Program-made: the position numbers and the translations under genes
Assembly: GCF_030651835.1 (NCBI RefSeq)
Contig: NZ_JAUSBX010000097.1
Coordinates: 1 to 51,895, forward strand
Length of the DNA stretch: 51,895 nucleotides
Reading direction: 5' to 3'
Origin: Methylicorpusculum sp.
GTDB lineage: Bacteria > Pseudomonadota > Gammaproteobacteria > Methylococcales > Methylomonadaceae
Notes under the pieces: model-generated
The model's database searches: none
What the model saw: only the letters and a program-made list of their open reading frames with translations
What the model was told of the DNA's origin: nothing
Shown here: positions 9,088 to 17,872 of the stretch, in pieces
How the letters are laid out: each line of letters begins with the position of its first letter
Position numbering within the stretch: position 1 is the first letter of the stretch

Positions 9088-10397
9088 TGCGTATTTTTTT
9101 ACTGTTAGTATTGATGGCAATCAGTCCGCTGAACTGGGCTGCTGCAAAAATTGAAACATGGCAGACTCCTAAGGGCAGCCGCGTATTTTACATTTATGCG
9201 CAGGATTTGCCGATGGCGGATATACGCATTACCTTCGATGCCGGAAGCGCCCGAGATGGAGCGCAGCATGGACTCGCCGCCTTAACTTCGGGTTTACTCG
9301 ATACAGGAGCCGGTAAATGGAGCGCAGACGAACTGGCGCAGCGGTTTGAAAGCGTCGGCGCCAATTTCGGAACCAGCGTGTCCAGAGATACCGCTTCATT
9401 ATCGCTGCGTACATTGACCGATCCGCCTTTGTTCGATAAGGCGGTTGAAACGATGAAAACAATTTTGACCCAACCCGTCTTTAATCAGGCTGATTTTGAC
9501 CGAGAAAAAAATCGTACATTGGCGGCCTTAAAACACCGGGAGTCATCACCTTCGGCTTTAGCTGACTTAACCTTTAATAAAGTCGTTTACGGTGATCATC
9601 CCTACGCACATTCATCTGCCGGTGAAATTGAAACCGTTACCGCCTTGACTGCGGACGATCTTAAGAAGTTTTACAAGCAATATTACGTTTCCGCTAATGC
9701 CTTGGTCGTGATTGTCGGGGATTTAACAAAAAAACAAGCTGCCAAAACTGCAGAAGATTTATTGGCTGAGTTGCCTGCAGGACAAAAACCGGCCGATATT
9801 CCGGAAGTCAGTTTGCCTGCAAATGCCAAGCTGCAGCATATTGAATTTCCTTCCACGCAAACCCATGTCTTGTCAGGAATACCTGGCATGCACAGAAAAG
9901 ACGAGGATTATTTTGCGCTGTACGTAGGTAATCATATTCTGGGTGGCGGTGGTTTAGTCTCCCGGTTGTTTGAGGAAGTCAGGGAAAAACGCGGTTTGGC
10001 TTACAGTGCATCCAGCTCATTTGCACCGATGTTTAGAAAAGGGGCTTTCAGCATGGGACTGCAAACCCGTAATGATCAAACTCAACAAGCCTTGGATGTC
10101 ATGACGCAAACACTGGCGGATTTTATTGAGACAGGGCCGACAGAAGCTGAGCTTGAAGCGGCCAAGAAAAATTTAACCGGCGGATTTGTAATGCGCTTTG
10201 ACACCAACAGCAAACTGGCCGGTTATGCGGAAATGATTGGTTTTTATGGCTTGCCGCTGGATTATCTGGATACTTTTCCCGAAAAAGTCCTGGCGTTGAC
10301 GGTTAACGACATTAAAGATGCTTTCAAGCGCCGCGTTGACCCCAAGTTACTGCAAACCGTGACGGTCGGAGAAGCCGTCAAGCTGCGTGAAAAATAA
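9087..10397 (+). CDS. M16 family protein, non-catalytic partner
   Basis: A 436-residue exported protein: N-terminal signal peptide (MRIFLLLVLMAISPLNWAAA) and two M16-type domains. Where the catalytic partner has HMLEH this protein has AQHGLAALTSG, so the zinc site is absent. The C-terminal half retains GGGGLVSRLFEEVREKRGLAY, the substrate-contacting RxxxGLAY-type block of the family. It most likely forms a heterodimer with the upstream product and helps hold substrate. Its stop overlaps the start of rsmD. Confidence 0.9.
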   Translation: MRIFLLLVLMAISPLNWAAAKIETWQTPKGSRVFYIYAQDLPMADIRITFDAGSARDGAQHGLAALTSGLLDTGAGKWSADELAQRFESVGANFGTSVSRDTASLSLRTLTDPPLFDKAVETMKTILTQPVFNQADFDREKNRTLAALKHRESSPSALADLTFNKVVYGDHPYAHSSAGEIETVTALTADDLKKFYKQYYVSANALVVIVGDLTKKQAAKTAEDLLAELPAGQKPADIPEVSLPANAKLQHIEFPSTQTHVLSGIPGMHRKDEDYFALYVGNHILGGGGLVSRLFEEVREKRGLAYSASSSFAPMFRKGAFSMGLQTRNDQTQQALDVMTQTLADFIETGPTEAELEAAKKNLTGGFVMRFDTNSKLAGYAEMIGFYGLPLDYLDTFPEKVLALTVNDIKDAFKRRVDPKLLQTVTVGEAVKLREK

Positions 10398-10953
10398 AAT
10401 TAGAATCATTGGCGGTGAGTGGCGTAGCCGCCAAATAACGTTTATCGACGCGCCGGGGCTTAGACCGACTCCCGGCCGAGTTAGAGAAACACTTTTCAAC
10501 TGGTTGCATTACGATATACCCGGTAGCCGCTGCCTCGATCTTTTCGCCGGCAGCGGTGCTCTGGGTTTTGAGGCAGCCTCCAGAGGTGCTTCACTGGTGG
10601 TTCAGGTCGAGCATAATCAGGAAGCCTGCCGGCAATTGCATGAAAATTGTGTTCATTTGGGAGCGAATCAGATCAAAGTAATCAACAGTGATGTTTTCCG
10701 TTTTTTAGCGGGCAATTCCGAACCCTTCAGCGTGGTTTTTCTTGATCCGCCTTTTTCTAAAAATCTGGCACTGCAAACCTGTCAATGGCTGGAAGATAAA
10801 AACTGGTTGACGAAAACGGCCAAAATCTATGTAGAGACCGAGGCTGATCTGGTGCTAAATGGATTGCCTGACAATTGGCGTCAGCTCAAACAAAAGAAAG
10901 CAGGTGAAGTGGGTTATCAGCTGTTTGAACGGACAAGCGTCTTATCAATTTAG
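10387..10953 (+). CDS. rsmD: 16S rRNA (guanine966-N2)-methyltransferase RsmD
   Basis: A 188-residue SAM-dependent methyltransferase modifying G966 of 16S rRNA. Seen: IRIIGGEWRSR, RPTPGRVRETLFNWL, SAM motif LDLFAGSGALGFEAASRGA and catalytic FLDPPF. Length matches the family. The start is a GTG inside the last codons of the M16 gene, giving an 11-base overlap and coupling to it. M16 genes next to rsmD are a recurrent gammaproteobacterial arrangement (family knowledge). Ends before a strong terminator. Confidence 0.95.
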   Translation: MKNKIRIIGGEWRSRQITFIDAPGLRPTPGRVRETLFNWLHYDIPGSRCLDLFAGSGALGFEAASRGASLVVQVEHNQEACRQLHENCVHLGANQIKVINSDVFRFLAGNSEPFSVVFLDPPFSKNLALQTCQWLEDKNWLTKTAKIYVETEADLVLNGLPDNWRQLKQKKAGEVGYQLFERTSVLSI

Positions 10954-11034
10954 AAAAATTGTAATTACTCGCCCGCTTTCAATTGAGGGTGTAGGTATTT
11001 GATTTCAAACGACGCGTGATACGTCTCTGTCGCA

Positions 11035-11067
11035 CTCTGCAACAGTCTTGTTGCAGAGGCCTTTTTC
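11035..11067 (+). terminator. Rho-independent terminator after rsmD
   Basis: A perfect 10-bp stem (CTCTGCAACA / TGTTGCAGAG) with a 4-base loop, followed closely by CTTTTTC. It closes the M16-M16-rsmD transcript. A smaller hairpin (CAGGCTAAAGCCTG, about 11142-11155) followed by T-rich DNA lies just before the convergent gene. Confidence 0.85.
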
Positions 11068-11167
11068 AATAAATCACTTACGCCCAATAAAATGGACGGG
11101 TGAGCAGATGCGAAAATTATTTGGTCCAGCAGAGTTAAGACCAGGCTAAAGCCTGTTCTTTACTCGA

Positions 11168-12418
11168 CTAACTGCGGTTGACCGGTAAAGCCAGGATGCG
11201 GCGTTCGATTTCATTCATCATTTGCTGATAGGCCTTTCCTTGCGTGCCGCCATACCGGCGCATAAACTCGGCTTCCGAGATAAATTCAGGCAAGTCGGAT
11301 GTCTTCGGCATAATATCGCTTTCAGCTCCCGTTGCCAGTAGCGATTGTACCTGCCTTGCCTGCTGTTCGCCGGCGACAGCCAGCTCGCCCATGAGCGTTC
11401 CTGCTCTATCGGCGGCAATATCGATAAACGAAAAGCCGCTGCCGCCTTTCGAATCCTCAATTTCCTTGTATAACCCAACAGCATCCGCCAAGGGCGTACC
11501 GGCATAAGCAGCCAATAGTGCAGAAACCAGGTAATGCTTGGTCAGGTCTTCACGGTTCTGGAGCTTTACCGATCTCCAATTAGGACGTGACCAGGTTTTG
11601 CTTTGTGAAATGAGTTTGCTTAAATTCTTCTGGTTAGCATAAAAAGCGAGTACCAATATGACTGCCCGGTTTTCCTTTACGGCCTCGCCGTTTTGACTGC
11701 GCTCTTTAGCCTCGCTAAACAGGGGTTGCATTAAGTCCGTTAAGTTAATGGGAGGACGGCTTTTTTGTGTCAATTCGGCCAAACGCCTTTGATAAAACTC
11801 AATTTGACTCAGCTCCTGCGGGGAAAGCAATATGCCGCTTAACCGGGCCGGCAAGTCAGTTCGCCATTGATACGTGATGACCAACTGCCGGGGTTCGAAC
11901 CTGATATTCCTGACGGTTTTGTTAAATTCTTGCCAATCAAATAAGGTTTGGCTATTCGCCAATAGATAGTTGACCACGTTATTCGCTAAAACGGCAGGGA
12001 TCGGTAAGTCGCCTAGCTGCAAACGTTCAATCAGCGGCAGTTTCTGGGTTTGTTTGATTTCGAGCTTAACATTGATAAAACGGCCAAACGGATTGGCGGG
12101 TAATGTTACTGTGGCTTCTACAATAGCCCTGCCTTTTTCGATCACCAGGCCCGCAACAGCCTGGGCATATTGATTCGCAAAATAATTGACGGCCAAATCC
12201 AGTTCTTCCTGTCTTAGCCTGGCCATGACAACCGCGCCAGACCTTAATCTGCGAGGATCGTTCATTTGAATGAGCTGTTTTACTCTGGCGATCCGCGCCG
12301 GCGTCATATCGGCCTGTTTTTTTAGTTTAGGTTCATCTTCCAATGCCAGGATAAGTAAGCCGGATAAAAGGATAGGTAAAAAAAGGACAGGCAATACGAT
12401 CAATTTTATTAAGTTCAT
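11168..12418 (-). CDS. Conserved membrane-anchored protein of unknown function
   Basis: A 416-residue protein I do not recognise. It starts with one N-terminal transmembrane segment (residues 5-26), then a domain rich in beta pattern (about 50-200), a linker, and a C-terminal alpha-helical part containing GGSGFSFIDIAADRAGTLMG, which looks like an active or binding motif. It ends with a charged tail. The bulk is probably periplasmic, anchored to the inner membrane. It stands alone between convergent rsmD and the hydrolase gene. No ribosome binding site is obvious at the ATG. Confidence 0.7.
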   Translation of the reverse strand: MNLIKLIVLPVLFLPILLSGLLILALEDEPKLKKQADMTPARIARVKQLIQMNDPRRLRSGAVVMARLRQEELDLAVNYFANQYAQAVAGLVIEKGRAIVEATVTLPANPFGRFINVKLEIKQTQKLPLIERLQLGDLPIPAVLANNVVNYLLANSQTLFDWQEFNKTVRNIRFEPRQLVITYQWRTDLPARLSGILLSPQELSQIEFYQRRLAELTQKSRPPINLTDLMQPLFSEAKERSQNGEAVKENRAVILVLAFYANQKNLSKLISQSKTWSRPNWRSVKLQNREDLTKHYLVSALLAAYAGTPLADAVGLYKEIEDSKGGSGFSFIDIAADRAGTLMGELAVAGEQQARQVQSLLATGAESDIMPKTSDLPEFISEAEFMRRYGGTQGKAYQQMMNEIERRILALPVNRS

Positions 12419-12619
12419 GCTTAGCGTTATGCCTTGGATTTATCGGGAATTTGGAATTATTGAACACAAAATGGCAAGTATAACGTTATGTTTCTATGTT
12501 GCCTGTTTGAACTGTGATTATCCGGAAACTCATGCATCCCAATAAAGTCCTGGCCGAAGCTTGGTTGAGAACTTTTTGAAGGGGGTTGAAAGACTGAAAA
12601 AGCGGCTAAGAATAGGCGA

Positions 12620-13441
12620 TTAAAGAAATACCTCTTTTTCTCCCGCCACAAAATGCATGACCTCTTGCCACCAGGGTAAATTGGGTGACAGAGGCAGGCT
12701 GTTATGGCCTGCATTTTTGAATGTCCAGAGCCGCTTGTGATGGGGTAGTGAGTTGAACAGTTTTAAGCTGTTTTTATTGGGGATGATTTGATCATCTTCA
12801 GCCATTAAAACCGCAGTATTCCCTGAGTAATCATGCAAATTATTAAGCGTATTGAACTTGTCGCGGATTAACCATTTGGCCAGAAGAAACCAGTAATGGT
12901 GTTGGGCAACATTGGCCAGACTGTCAAACGGCGTCATTAATACAATACCTTTAATGGGCACTTGACCTGACTTTACAATGGCTCCGACGACCCCGCTGCC
13001 AAGCGATTCGCCCCACAAAAAAACCGGGCCGCCAAAGTCGGCTAGTGCCATTTTTACGGTTTCAAGGCCATTAGCGAGCAATGCCGGTTCAGAGGGAGCT
13101 CCCTCTCTGGCGCCATAGCCCGGATACTCTGCCACAATGACACGGTAATCCAGCTTTTCCAGCGCGTCAAAATAATAACTACGGTCTAGTGCAGAGCCCG
13201 CATTGCCGTGAAAGACGATGACTGTACCTTTATAGTTTGGATTAAGTGATTTGGACATCAGCCCGAGATACGTGTCAGCTGACGGCCAACGTTTCAGATT
13301 TAGCTGATCTGCCAACTCTTGCTGCTTGATGGTTGAATGCTTTTCGGGGAAATATACAAGATTGCGTTGTAACAAAAACACCGCAAGGAGCAGCAGCAGA
13401 TAAGGCAGCAGAATCGAGAGCATTCGTTTGATGACCGTCAT
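12620..13441 (-). CDS. Membrane-anchored alpha/beta hydrolase (BEM46/YfhR-like)
   Basis: A 273-residue serine hydrolase. One N-terminal membrane segment (about residues 7-25), oxyanion-type motif FHGNAGS (68-74), nucleophile Ser147 in GESLGSG, acid Asp217 in AEDDQIIP and His246 in NAGHNSL: a complete Ser-Asp-His triad. Family members are esterases or lipases of uncertain substrate, with the catalytic domain probably facing the periplasm. Same strand as the chemoreceptor gene upstream, about 50 bases apart. Confidence 0.82.
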   Translation of the reverse strand: MTVIKRMLSILLPYLLLLLAVFLLQRNLVYFPEKHSTIKQQELADQLNLKRWPSADTYLGLMSKSLNPNYKGTVIVFHGNAGSALDRSYYFDALEKLDYRVIVAEYPGYGAREGAPSEPALLANGLETVKMALADFGGPVFLWGESLGSGVVGAIVKSGQVPIKGIVLMTPFDSLANVAQHHYWFLLAKWLIRDKFNTLNNLHDYSGNTAVLMAEDDQIIPNKNSLKLFNSLPHHKRLWTFKNAGHNSLPLSPNLPWWQEVMHFVAGEKEVFL

Positions 13442-13493
13442 TGGGATTGGATCGATTGAAAATTATAAATTTTTTATTCCCCCGCTCCTACGA

Positions 13494-15029
13494 TTACTCA
13501 ATTTTTAAAAAAGCAACGGCTTGTTGAAGTTGCTCGGCCTGACCGTTCAGTTCCTCTGCGGTTGCCGCCAGTTGTTCGGAGGCCGCGGCATTCTGTTGAG
13601 TCGCATTATCCAGTTGCCGCATAGCCTCATTGATTTGACTGATTCCACTGGACTGTTCAGTGGATGCGGCGGTGATTTCTTGTACTAAATCAGATGTTTT
13701 GACGATACTTGGCACCACGTTATTAATCATCAAACCTGCTTTTTCCGCAATGGAGACACTGTTTATGGCCAGCTCATTGATATCCTGAGCGGTTATTCGG
13801 CTGCTTTCAGCCAGTTTTCTGACTTCAGCAGCAACGACAGCAAAGCCTTTACCGTGCTCACCGGCTGAAGCCGCTTCAATCGCAGCATTCAGAGACAGTA
13901 GATTGGTTTTATAGGCAATATCCTCGATTTGGCCAATTTTTTTGGCAATATTTTTCATCGCGCTTACCGTTTCGTTAACCGCTTCACCTCCTTGTTTTGC
14001 TTCACTCGCGGATTGGCTGGATATTTTTTCAGTTGCCATGGCATTTTCAGCGTTCTGCTGAACCGAGGACTGCAGCTGTTCAATGGATGCTGAGGTTTCC
14101 TCTACGCTGGCAGCTTGTTCGGTGGCCGCCTGACTCATTCCTTGTGCGGTAGCGCTGACTTGTTGTGATGCGCTAGATAGATTATCGGAACCGGATCGGA
14201 CTTCGGTAACAACCCTGCTGAGCTGGTCGCACATGTTACGGAGCGATTCGCCTAATTGACCCACTTCATCCTGACTATGAATATCGATAGCTACACTTAA
14301 ATCGCCCTCAGCCACTTGCCCGACAATATCCACTATTGTGTTTAATGGTCCGGTAATACGCCTGGATATCCATAATGAGATGAATAATCCCAGGAAGGCC
14401 ATGATGGCTACGCCTATCATCAGGCCGATGAATTGCTCATTCATCAAATTAGCCCGTTCCATTTCAGCTTTGGCGACATCCTGCTGCAAGTGCAACAATA
14501 GTCTTTCATTGTCGGTAGCGGTTTTAAACAGCGGTAACGCTGTTTTTACCATATGCAGCGCGGCAGCTTCAAAATCTTCTTTTTCCAGTAAATTCAGTGC
14601 TTCCAATAAACCTTTCTTAACAAAGGCTTCACGGGTCACTGAAAATTCGGTAGCTAAGCGCTTCTCTTCCGGTGTCATTTCTGAAGCCGTATAGGTTTGC
14701 CAGATTGCGCTGATCTTTTCAATATTGTCTTTTACAGTTTGAATATGACGGTCGATATGATGGGTTGCCTCGTGTGCTTTTGAAACTGGCACTACCGGAT
14801 CATGCTGAATAGCCAGCAGCACCTCTCGGATATTGGCATTCATCAAATCCATGATTTCCCCCAGGTGAAGCGACGGAACCAATCGATCCGTATAAACGGT
14901 TTGCAGCGATGCCCGCATGGCATTGTAACCATAGAGGGCAACGCTTCCTGTCAACAGAATCAACAGCATGAGAAGACCTGTAGACAACATGATTTTGCGG
15001 GCAATTTTTAAATTACTAAACCAATTCAT
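13494..15029 (-). CDS. Methyl-accepting chemotaxis protein, 4HB sensor type
   Basis: A 511-residue transmembrane chemoreceptor. Order: TM1 (about 13-35), a four-helix-bundle periplasmic sensor (about 37-195), TM2 (about 197-219), HAMP (about 220-272), methylation helices, and the signalling hairpin tip with EDIAYKTNLLSLNAAIEAA and GEHGKGFAVVAAEVRKLAE. It would regulate a CheA kinase through CheW; neither is in the window. No C-terminal CheR-binding pentapeptide is visible (ends AFLKIE). Divergent from the 15-18 kb signalling cluster. Confidence 0.92.
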   Translation of the reverse strand: MNWFSNLKIARKIMLSTGLLMLLILLTGSVALYGYNAMRASLQTVYTDRLVPSLHLGEIMDLMNANIREVLLAIQHDPVVPVSKAHEATHHIDRHIQTVKDNIEKISAIWQTYTASEMTPEEKRLATEFSVTREAFVKKGLLEALNLLEKEDFEAAALHMVKTALPLFKTATDNERLLLHLQQDVAKAEMERANLMNEQFIGLMIGVAIMAFLGLFISLWISRRITGPLNTIVDIVGQVAEGDLSVAIDIHSQDEVGQLGESLRNMCDQLSRVVTEVRSGSDNLSSASQQVSATAQGMSQAATEQAASVEETSASIEQLQSSVQQNAENAMATEKISSQSASEAKQGGEAVNETVSAMKNIAKKIGQIEDIAYKTNLLSLNAAIEAASAGEHGKGFAVVAAEVRKLAESSRITAQDINELAINSVSIAEKAGLMINNVVPSIVKTSDLVQEITAASTEQSSGISQINEAMRQLDNATQQNAAASEQLAATAEELNGQAEQLQQAVAFLKIE

Positions 15030-15135
15030 TGCAGATTCCTTTTGTGCTTATTATGAGAGGTATACAAATGAACAAGTATAGGTGGCAACAGAAATCTCTG
15101 CGATTGGGATTTTTTGATCTGTTAATGAATTCCTG

Positions 15136-15809
15136 ATGGCAAACTTATTTCCTCGCGGATTCAAAAAACCGGTGAAAACGGATGAGATGATTGCTGCGTT
15201 GGGCATGGCCAAAAAAAGCCTTGATTAAACCGGCGGGCTTGGCAAATGATCATCAAAAAAGCGCCCTATCTTCCGAGCCGCTTAACTTACAAGGAGGTGG
15301 AGGTGGTCCCTGCTGCGAAAATACAGAGCTTAAAAATATACCCTCATTCCAGCCCAAACAACAGTTCCAAGCATCAAACCGCGGTGCAAATGACCGAGGC
15401 GTCATTCAATACTTATATTGGTAGTGTCTCTGGCTTGGACGTCAATGACCCTGCGCAATTTGCGCAGGCCACCTATAACCCGGATGAATATTTTCTAGGG
15501 GGTATTTTATCTGCGGTTAAAACCGGCATCGAAAAACAGGAGATGCTGACGTTTGACTTCGGTTGGAAGCCACTCATTTTGTTGCCTAAAACCCATGAAA
15601 TTTGGGTCGATGCGGACGAAAAGCAGATCAGAGCCTTTGCCGGTCTAAAGCAAAAAGAAGCACATCATGCCCATTTTTCGTTTAAGCCTTTTACCGTTGA
15701 TCCGGATGCTTTAACGCTGGCGCCGGAAAAACTTCACAGCATTGACGCTTTCGTCTGGAAATTGGCCGGTTGGCGCAGGCAAAACAACCGCAATCAATTC
15801 CATCAGTGA
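15136..15809 (+). pseudogene. Broken gene preceding the GTPase, with two frameshifts and a 3' deletion
   Basis: The likely ancestral reading uses three frames. It starts at ATG 15136 (MANLFPRGFKKPVKTDEMIA), changes frame at an A7 run (15211-15217) to continue as KKALIKPAGLANDHQKSAL, then changes again near the GGAGGTGGAGGTGG tract (about 15294-15307) into VVPAAKIQSLKIYPHSS and on through NPDEYFLGGILSAVKTGIEK. The last frame is open from 15246 to 15809 (187 codons from ATG 15246). It ends in DAFVWKLAGW, then 11 codons read out of frame through the GTPase P-loop DNA. Function unknown. The alternative is an intact 187-residue protein from 15246 with a weak start. Confidence 0.5.
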
Positions 15810-16275
15810 TGTGCCGCCAATAAAAACGGATGCTGCCGCCAGCGACATGACCAAGGCCAGAAAGTCGTCAACCACCGTAGCCATGGACTACGGCCTGATC
15901 CATTTGGCAGGGGGCGAAAAAATTCATTTGTATGGCACGCCAGGCCAGGAACGCTTTGATTTTATGTGGGATATTTTGGTCACCGGCGGTATCGGACTTA
16001 TTTTGCTGTTGGATAATACCCGCAGTGACCCTTTTCAGGATATGAAGTTCTTTCTGGACGCGTTTGACAAATTTATCGGCGAAACCGGAGTAGCAATCGG
16101 TGTTACACAAATGGATATCAGTGCGACCCCAACTATCGACGATTACCATCTGCAACTTAAAGTGCTGGGTATCACGCCACCGGTTTTTGCAGTCGATGCC
16201 CGAGTAAAAAACGATGTATCCCTTTTGGTGCAATCGTTGCTGTTTACGCTGGATCCCGGATTAGAGGAAGAATAA
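15742..16275 (+). CDS. Small Ras/MglA-type GTPase, 5' end damaged
   Basis: A small GTPase of the type paired with Roadblock proteins. Seen: G1 region WPVGAGKTT, a switch-I-like KSSTTVAMDYG, G3 LYGTPGQERF, and a G4 position reading TQMD rather than the usual (N/T)KxD. The frame has no ATG upstream; the first usable codon is TTG 15742, inside the broken gene. In GxxxxGK(S/T) the first glycine is replaced by Trp8, exactly where the upstream gene's sequence ends, which suggests a deletion fused the two. Activity is therefore doubtful. Its stop overlaps the next start by one base (TAATG). Confidence 0.7.
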   Translation: MTLSSGNWPVGAGKTTAINSISDVPPIKTDAAASDMTKARKSSTTVAMDYGLIHLAGGEKIHLYGTPGQERFDFMWDILVTGGIGLILLLDNTRSDPFQDMKFFLDAFDKFIGETGVAIGVTQMDISATPTIDDYHLQLKVLGITPPVFAVDARVKNDVSLLVQSLLFTLDPGLEEE

Positions 16276-16910
16276 TGAATCAGTACACGCTGAATCAGGG
16301 GCTTTATCTTTACCCAACCCCCGCCGGTGCCTACGCTACGGTATCGACCAAAGAAGCTGATCGGGCACGGCAGTTTCTTAGAAATTTGCAGTTACAACGG
16401 CAGACACCGGAATTGACAGGTGAAATACTGGCGCAGCTGATGGAGTTGGACGAAGAGGCAAAATGCCTGGATCAGCTTTATCACTGTCAAAAACTGGGTT
16501 GGATACAAGGGCTGAAAGAGCCGCTGACTTATCCTGATGGTGCTTTGGAAGAAATTTTGCCGGGTTTTCTCGGGCCACTTTCAGAAAAAGGCAAAGTGTT
16601 GCTGGCCGACCAGCAAGGATTTTATCTTGTAACTCAGGGTTTCCCGCATGAGGTCGCTGAAGAACTGTCCGCATTAAGTGCGGAAATTGCGACGGTACAC
16701 GAACGCCGGTCCGGTCTTTTATTGAATAACATGGGGCTGGGCAGTCATGCCTGGTCAGTGGTTGATTCGTTTGGCAACAGTCAGGTCGGTTTTTGGCCTT
16801 TATTTATCGGTAAAAACCGTTTTGTTGTGGCTGTTTCCGGGATTCCGCATTTTAACCAGCCTGAATTTGTGTCGTTAGTGTGGGCGTTAACCATTCGTTA
16901 CGCGAATTAA
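16275..16910 (+). CDS. Roadblock-like protein in GTPase operon
   Basis: A 211-residue cytoplasmic protein with no signal peptide or membrane segment. The N-terminal half is helical and charged. The C-terminal half (about 110-210: LLADQQGFYLVTQGFPHEVA and on) resembles a Roadblock/LC7 domain, the fold of MglB-type GTPase partners. The one-base overlap with the GTPase gene supports a direct partnership, possibly as activating or scaffold protein. The domain call rests on pattern and context. Confidence 0.6.
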   Translation: MNQYTLNQGLYLYPTPAGAYATVSTKEADRARQFLRNLQLQRQTPELTGEILAQLMELDEEAKCLDQLYHCQKLGWIQGLKEPLTYPDGALEEILPGFLGPLSEKGKVLLADQQGFYLVTQGFPHEVAEELSALSAEIATVHERRSGLLLNNMGLGSHAWSVVDSFGNSQVGFWPLFIGKNRFVVAVSGIPHFNQPEFVSLVWALTIRYAN

Positions 16911-16948
16911 CAGACAATTTTAATTTAACGACTTTGAGGAAAAACATT

Positions 16949-17311
16949 ATGCGAGCAGATATGTTGACATTTGTTTTAACAGACTTAAACGGGACATCGG
17001 GCGATATAGAAGCATCCGGTGTCATTTCAACCGATGGCTTAATGATCGCTTCGGTATTACCGGCAGGGATGGACGAAGACAGAGTGGGTGCAATGAGTGC
17101 CGCCATGTTGTCCTTGGGTGACAGAACCGCGCAGGAATTGGCCAGAGGTACATTAGAGCAAGTATTAATCAAAGGCGCTAAAGGTTATGTATTGATGACT
17201 TATGCCGGCGATGAGGCTGTTTTAACCGTTCTTGCCAAACCCAATGCCAAACTGGGACTGATTTTTCTTGATGTAAAAAGGGCAGCGAGCAGCATTGCCG
17301 AATTATTGTAA
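16949..17311 (+). CDS. Roadblock/LC7 domain protein
   Basis: A 120-residue single-domain Roadblock/LC7 protein: LTDLNGTSGDIEASGVISTD, then GLMIASVLPAGMDEDRVGAM, a helix with MLSLGDRTAQELARG, and a KGYVLMTYAGDEAVLTVLA strand pair. Such domains dimerise and bind Ras-like GTPases (MglB class). ATG 16949 is preferred over the upstream GTG because TGAGGA lies 8 bases before it. It lies 38 bases after the preceding gene in the same operon. Confidence 0.82.
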   Translation: MRADMLTFVLTDLNGTSGDIEASGVISTDGLMIASVLPAGMDEDRVGAMSAAMLSLGDRTAQELARGTLEQVLIKGAKGYVLMTYAGDEAVLTVLAKPNAKLGLIFLDVKRAASSIAELL

Positions 17312-17378
17312 ACACAAAATTCTTGCTGCAAATTGATCTTGAATGGCTCTGCTGAAAACGGCACAGGAGAATATTTCC

Positions 17379-17855
17379 ATGATTAACGATATGAAGCCCG
17401 AAGATATCATCGGTGATTACAAGGAAGTCATGCTTGATTTATACGGCGGCATCAAAAGGTTATGTTTGTATTCAGAGGTGGAGACGCCCTACCCTGACGG
17501 AAAACTGATAGTCTCGACCACCGACACCAATGGCATTATCACGCACGTCAATCAGTCTTTTGTTGAAATGTCAGGCTATACGGAAGCGGAGTTGATCAAT
17601 GCGCCACACTCAATTTTAAGGCATCCCGATATTCCCGCAGCGGCGTTTAAAGATTTATGGGACACGGTATTGAGAGGCGAAAAGTGGCAAGGCTTTGTAA
17701 AAAACCTGCGTAAAGACGGCGGCTATTATTGGGTTAAGGCAACGGTCATTCCCAATATCCGGAAAGGACAAATAGTCGGTTATACCTCCGTCCGGCGAAA
17801 GCCCTCGCGCTCCAAAGTGGAAGAATGTATCAAACTATACCCTACTCTGATGTAA
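17379..17855 (+). CDS. Stand-alone Aer-type PAS protein
   Basis: A 158-residue cytoplasmic protein with one PAS domain closely resembling the FAD-binding PAS domain of the Aer aerotaxis receptor: VNQSFVEMSGYTEAELI, ILRHPDIPAAAFKDLW, GFVKNLRKDGGYYWVKA and GYTSVRRKPSR. It has no transmembrane or signalling domain. ATG 17379 follows AGGAGA by about 9 bases; the upstream ATG 17343 has no such site. It overlaps the following open region, consistent with one operon. Probably reports redox or oxygen state to the GTPase/Roadblock module or to a receptor. Confidence 0.85.
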   Translation: MINDMKPEDIIGDYKEVMLDLYGGIKRLCLYSEVETPYPDGKLIVSTTDTNGIITHVNQSFVEMSGYTEAELINAPHSILRHPDIPAAAFKDLWDTVLRGEKWQGFVKNLRKDGGYYWVKATVIPNIRKGQIVGYTSVRRKPSRSKVEECIKLYPTLM

Positions 17856-17872
17856 CAGAACGGAGCGCCCTT

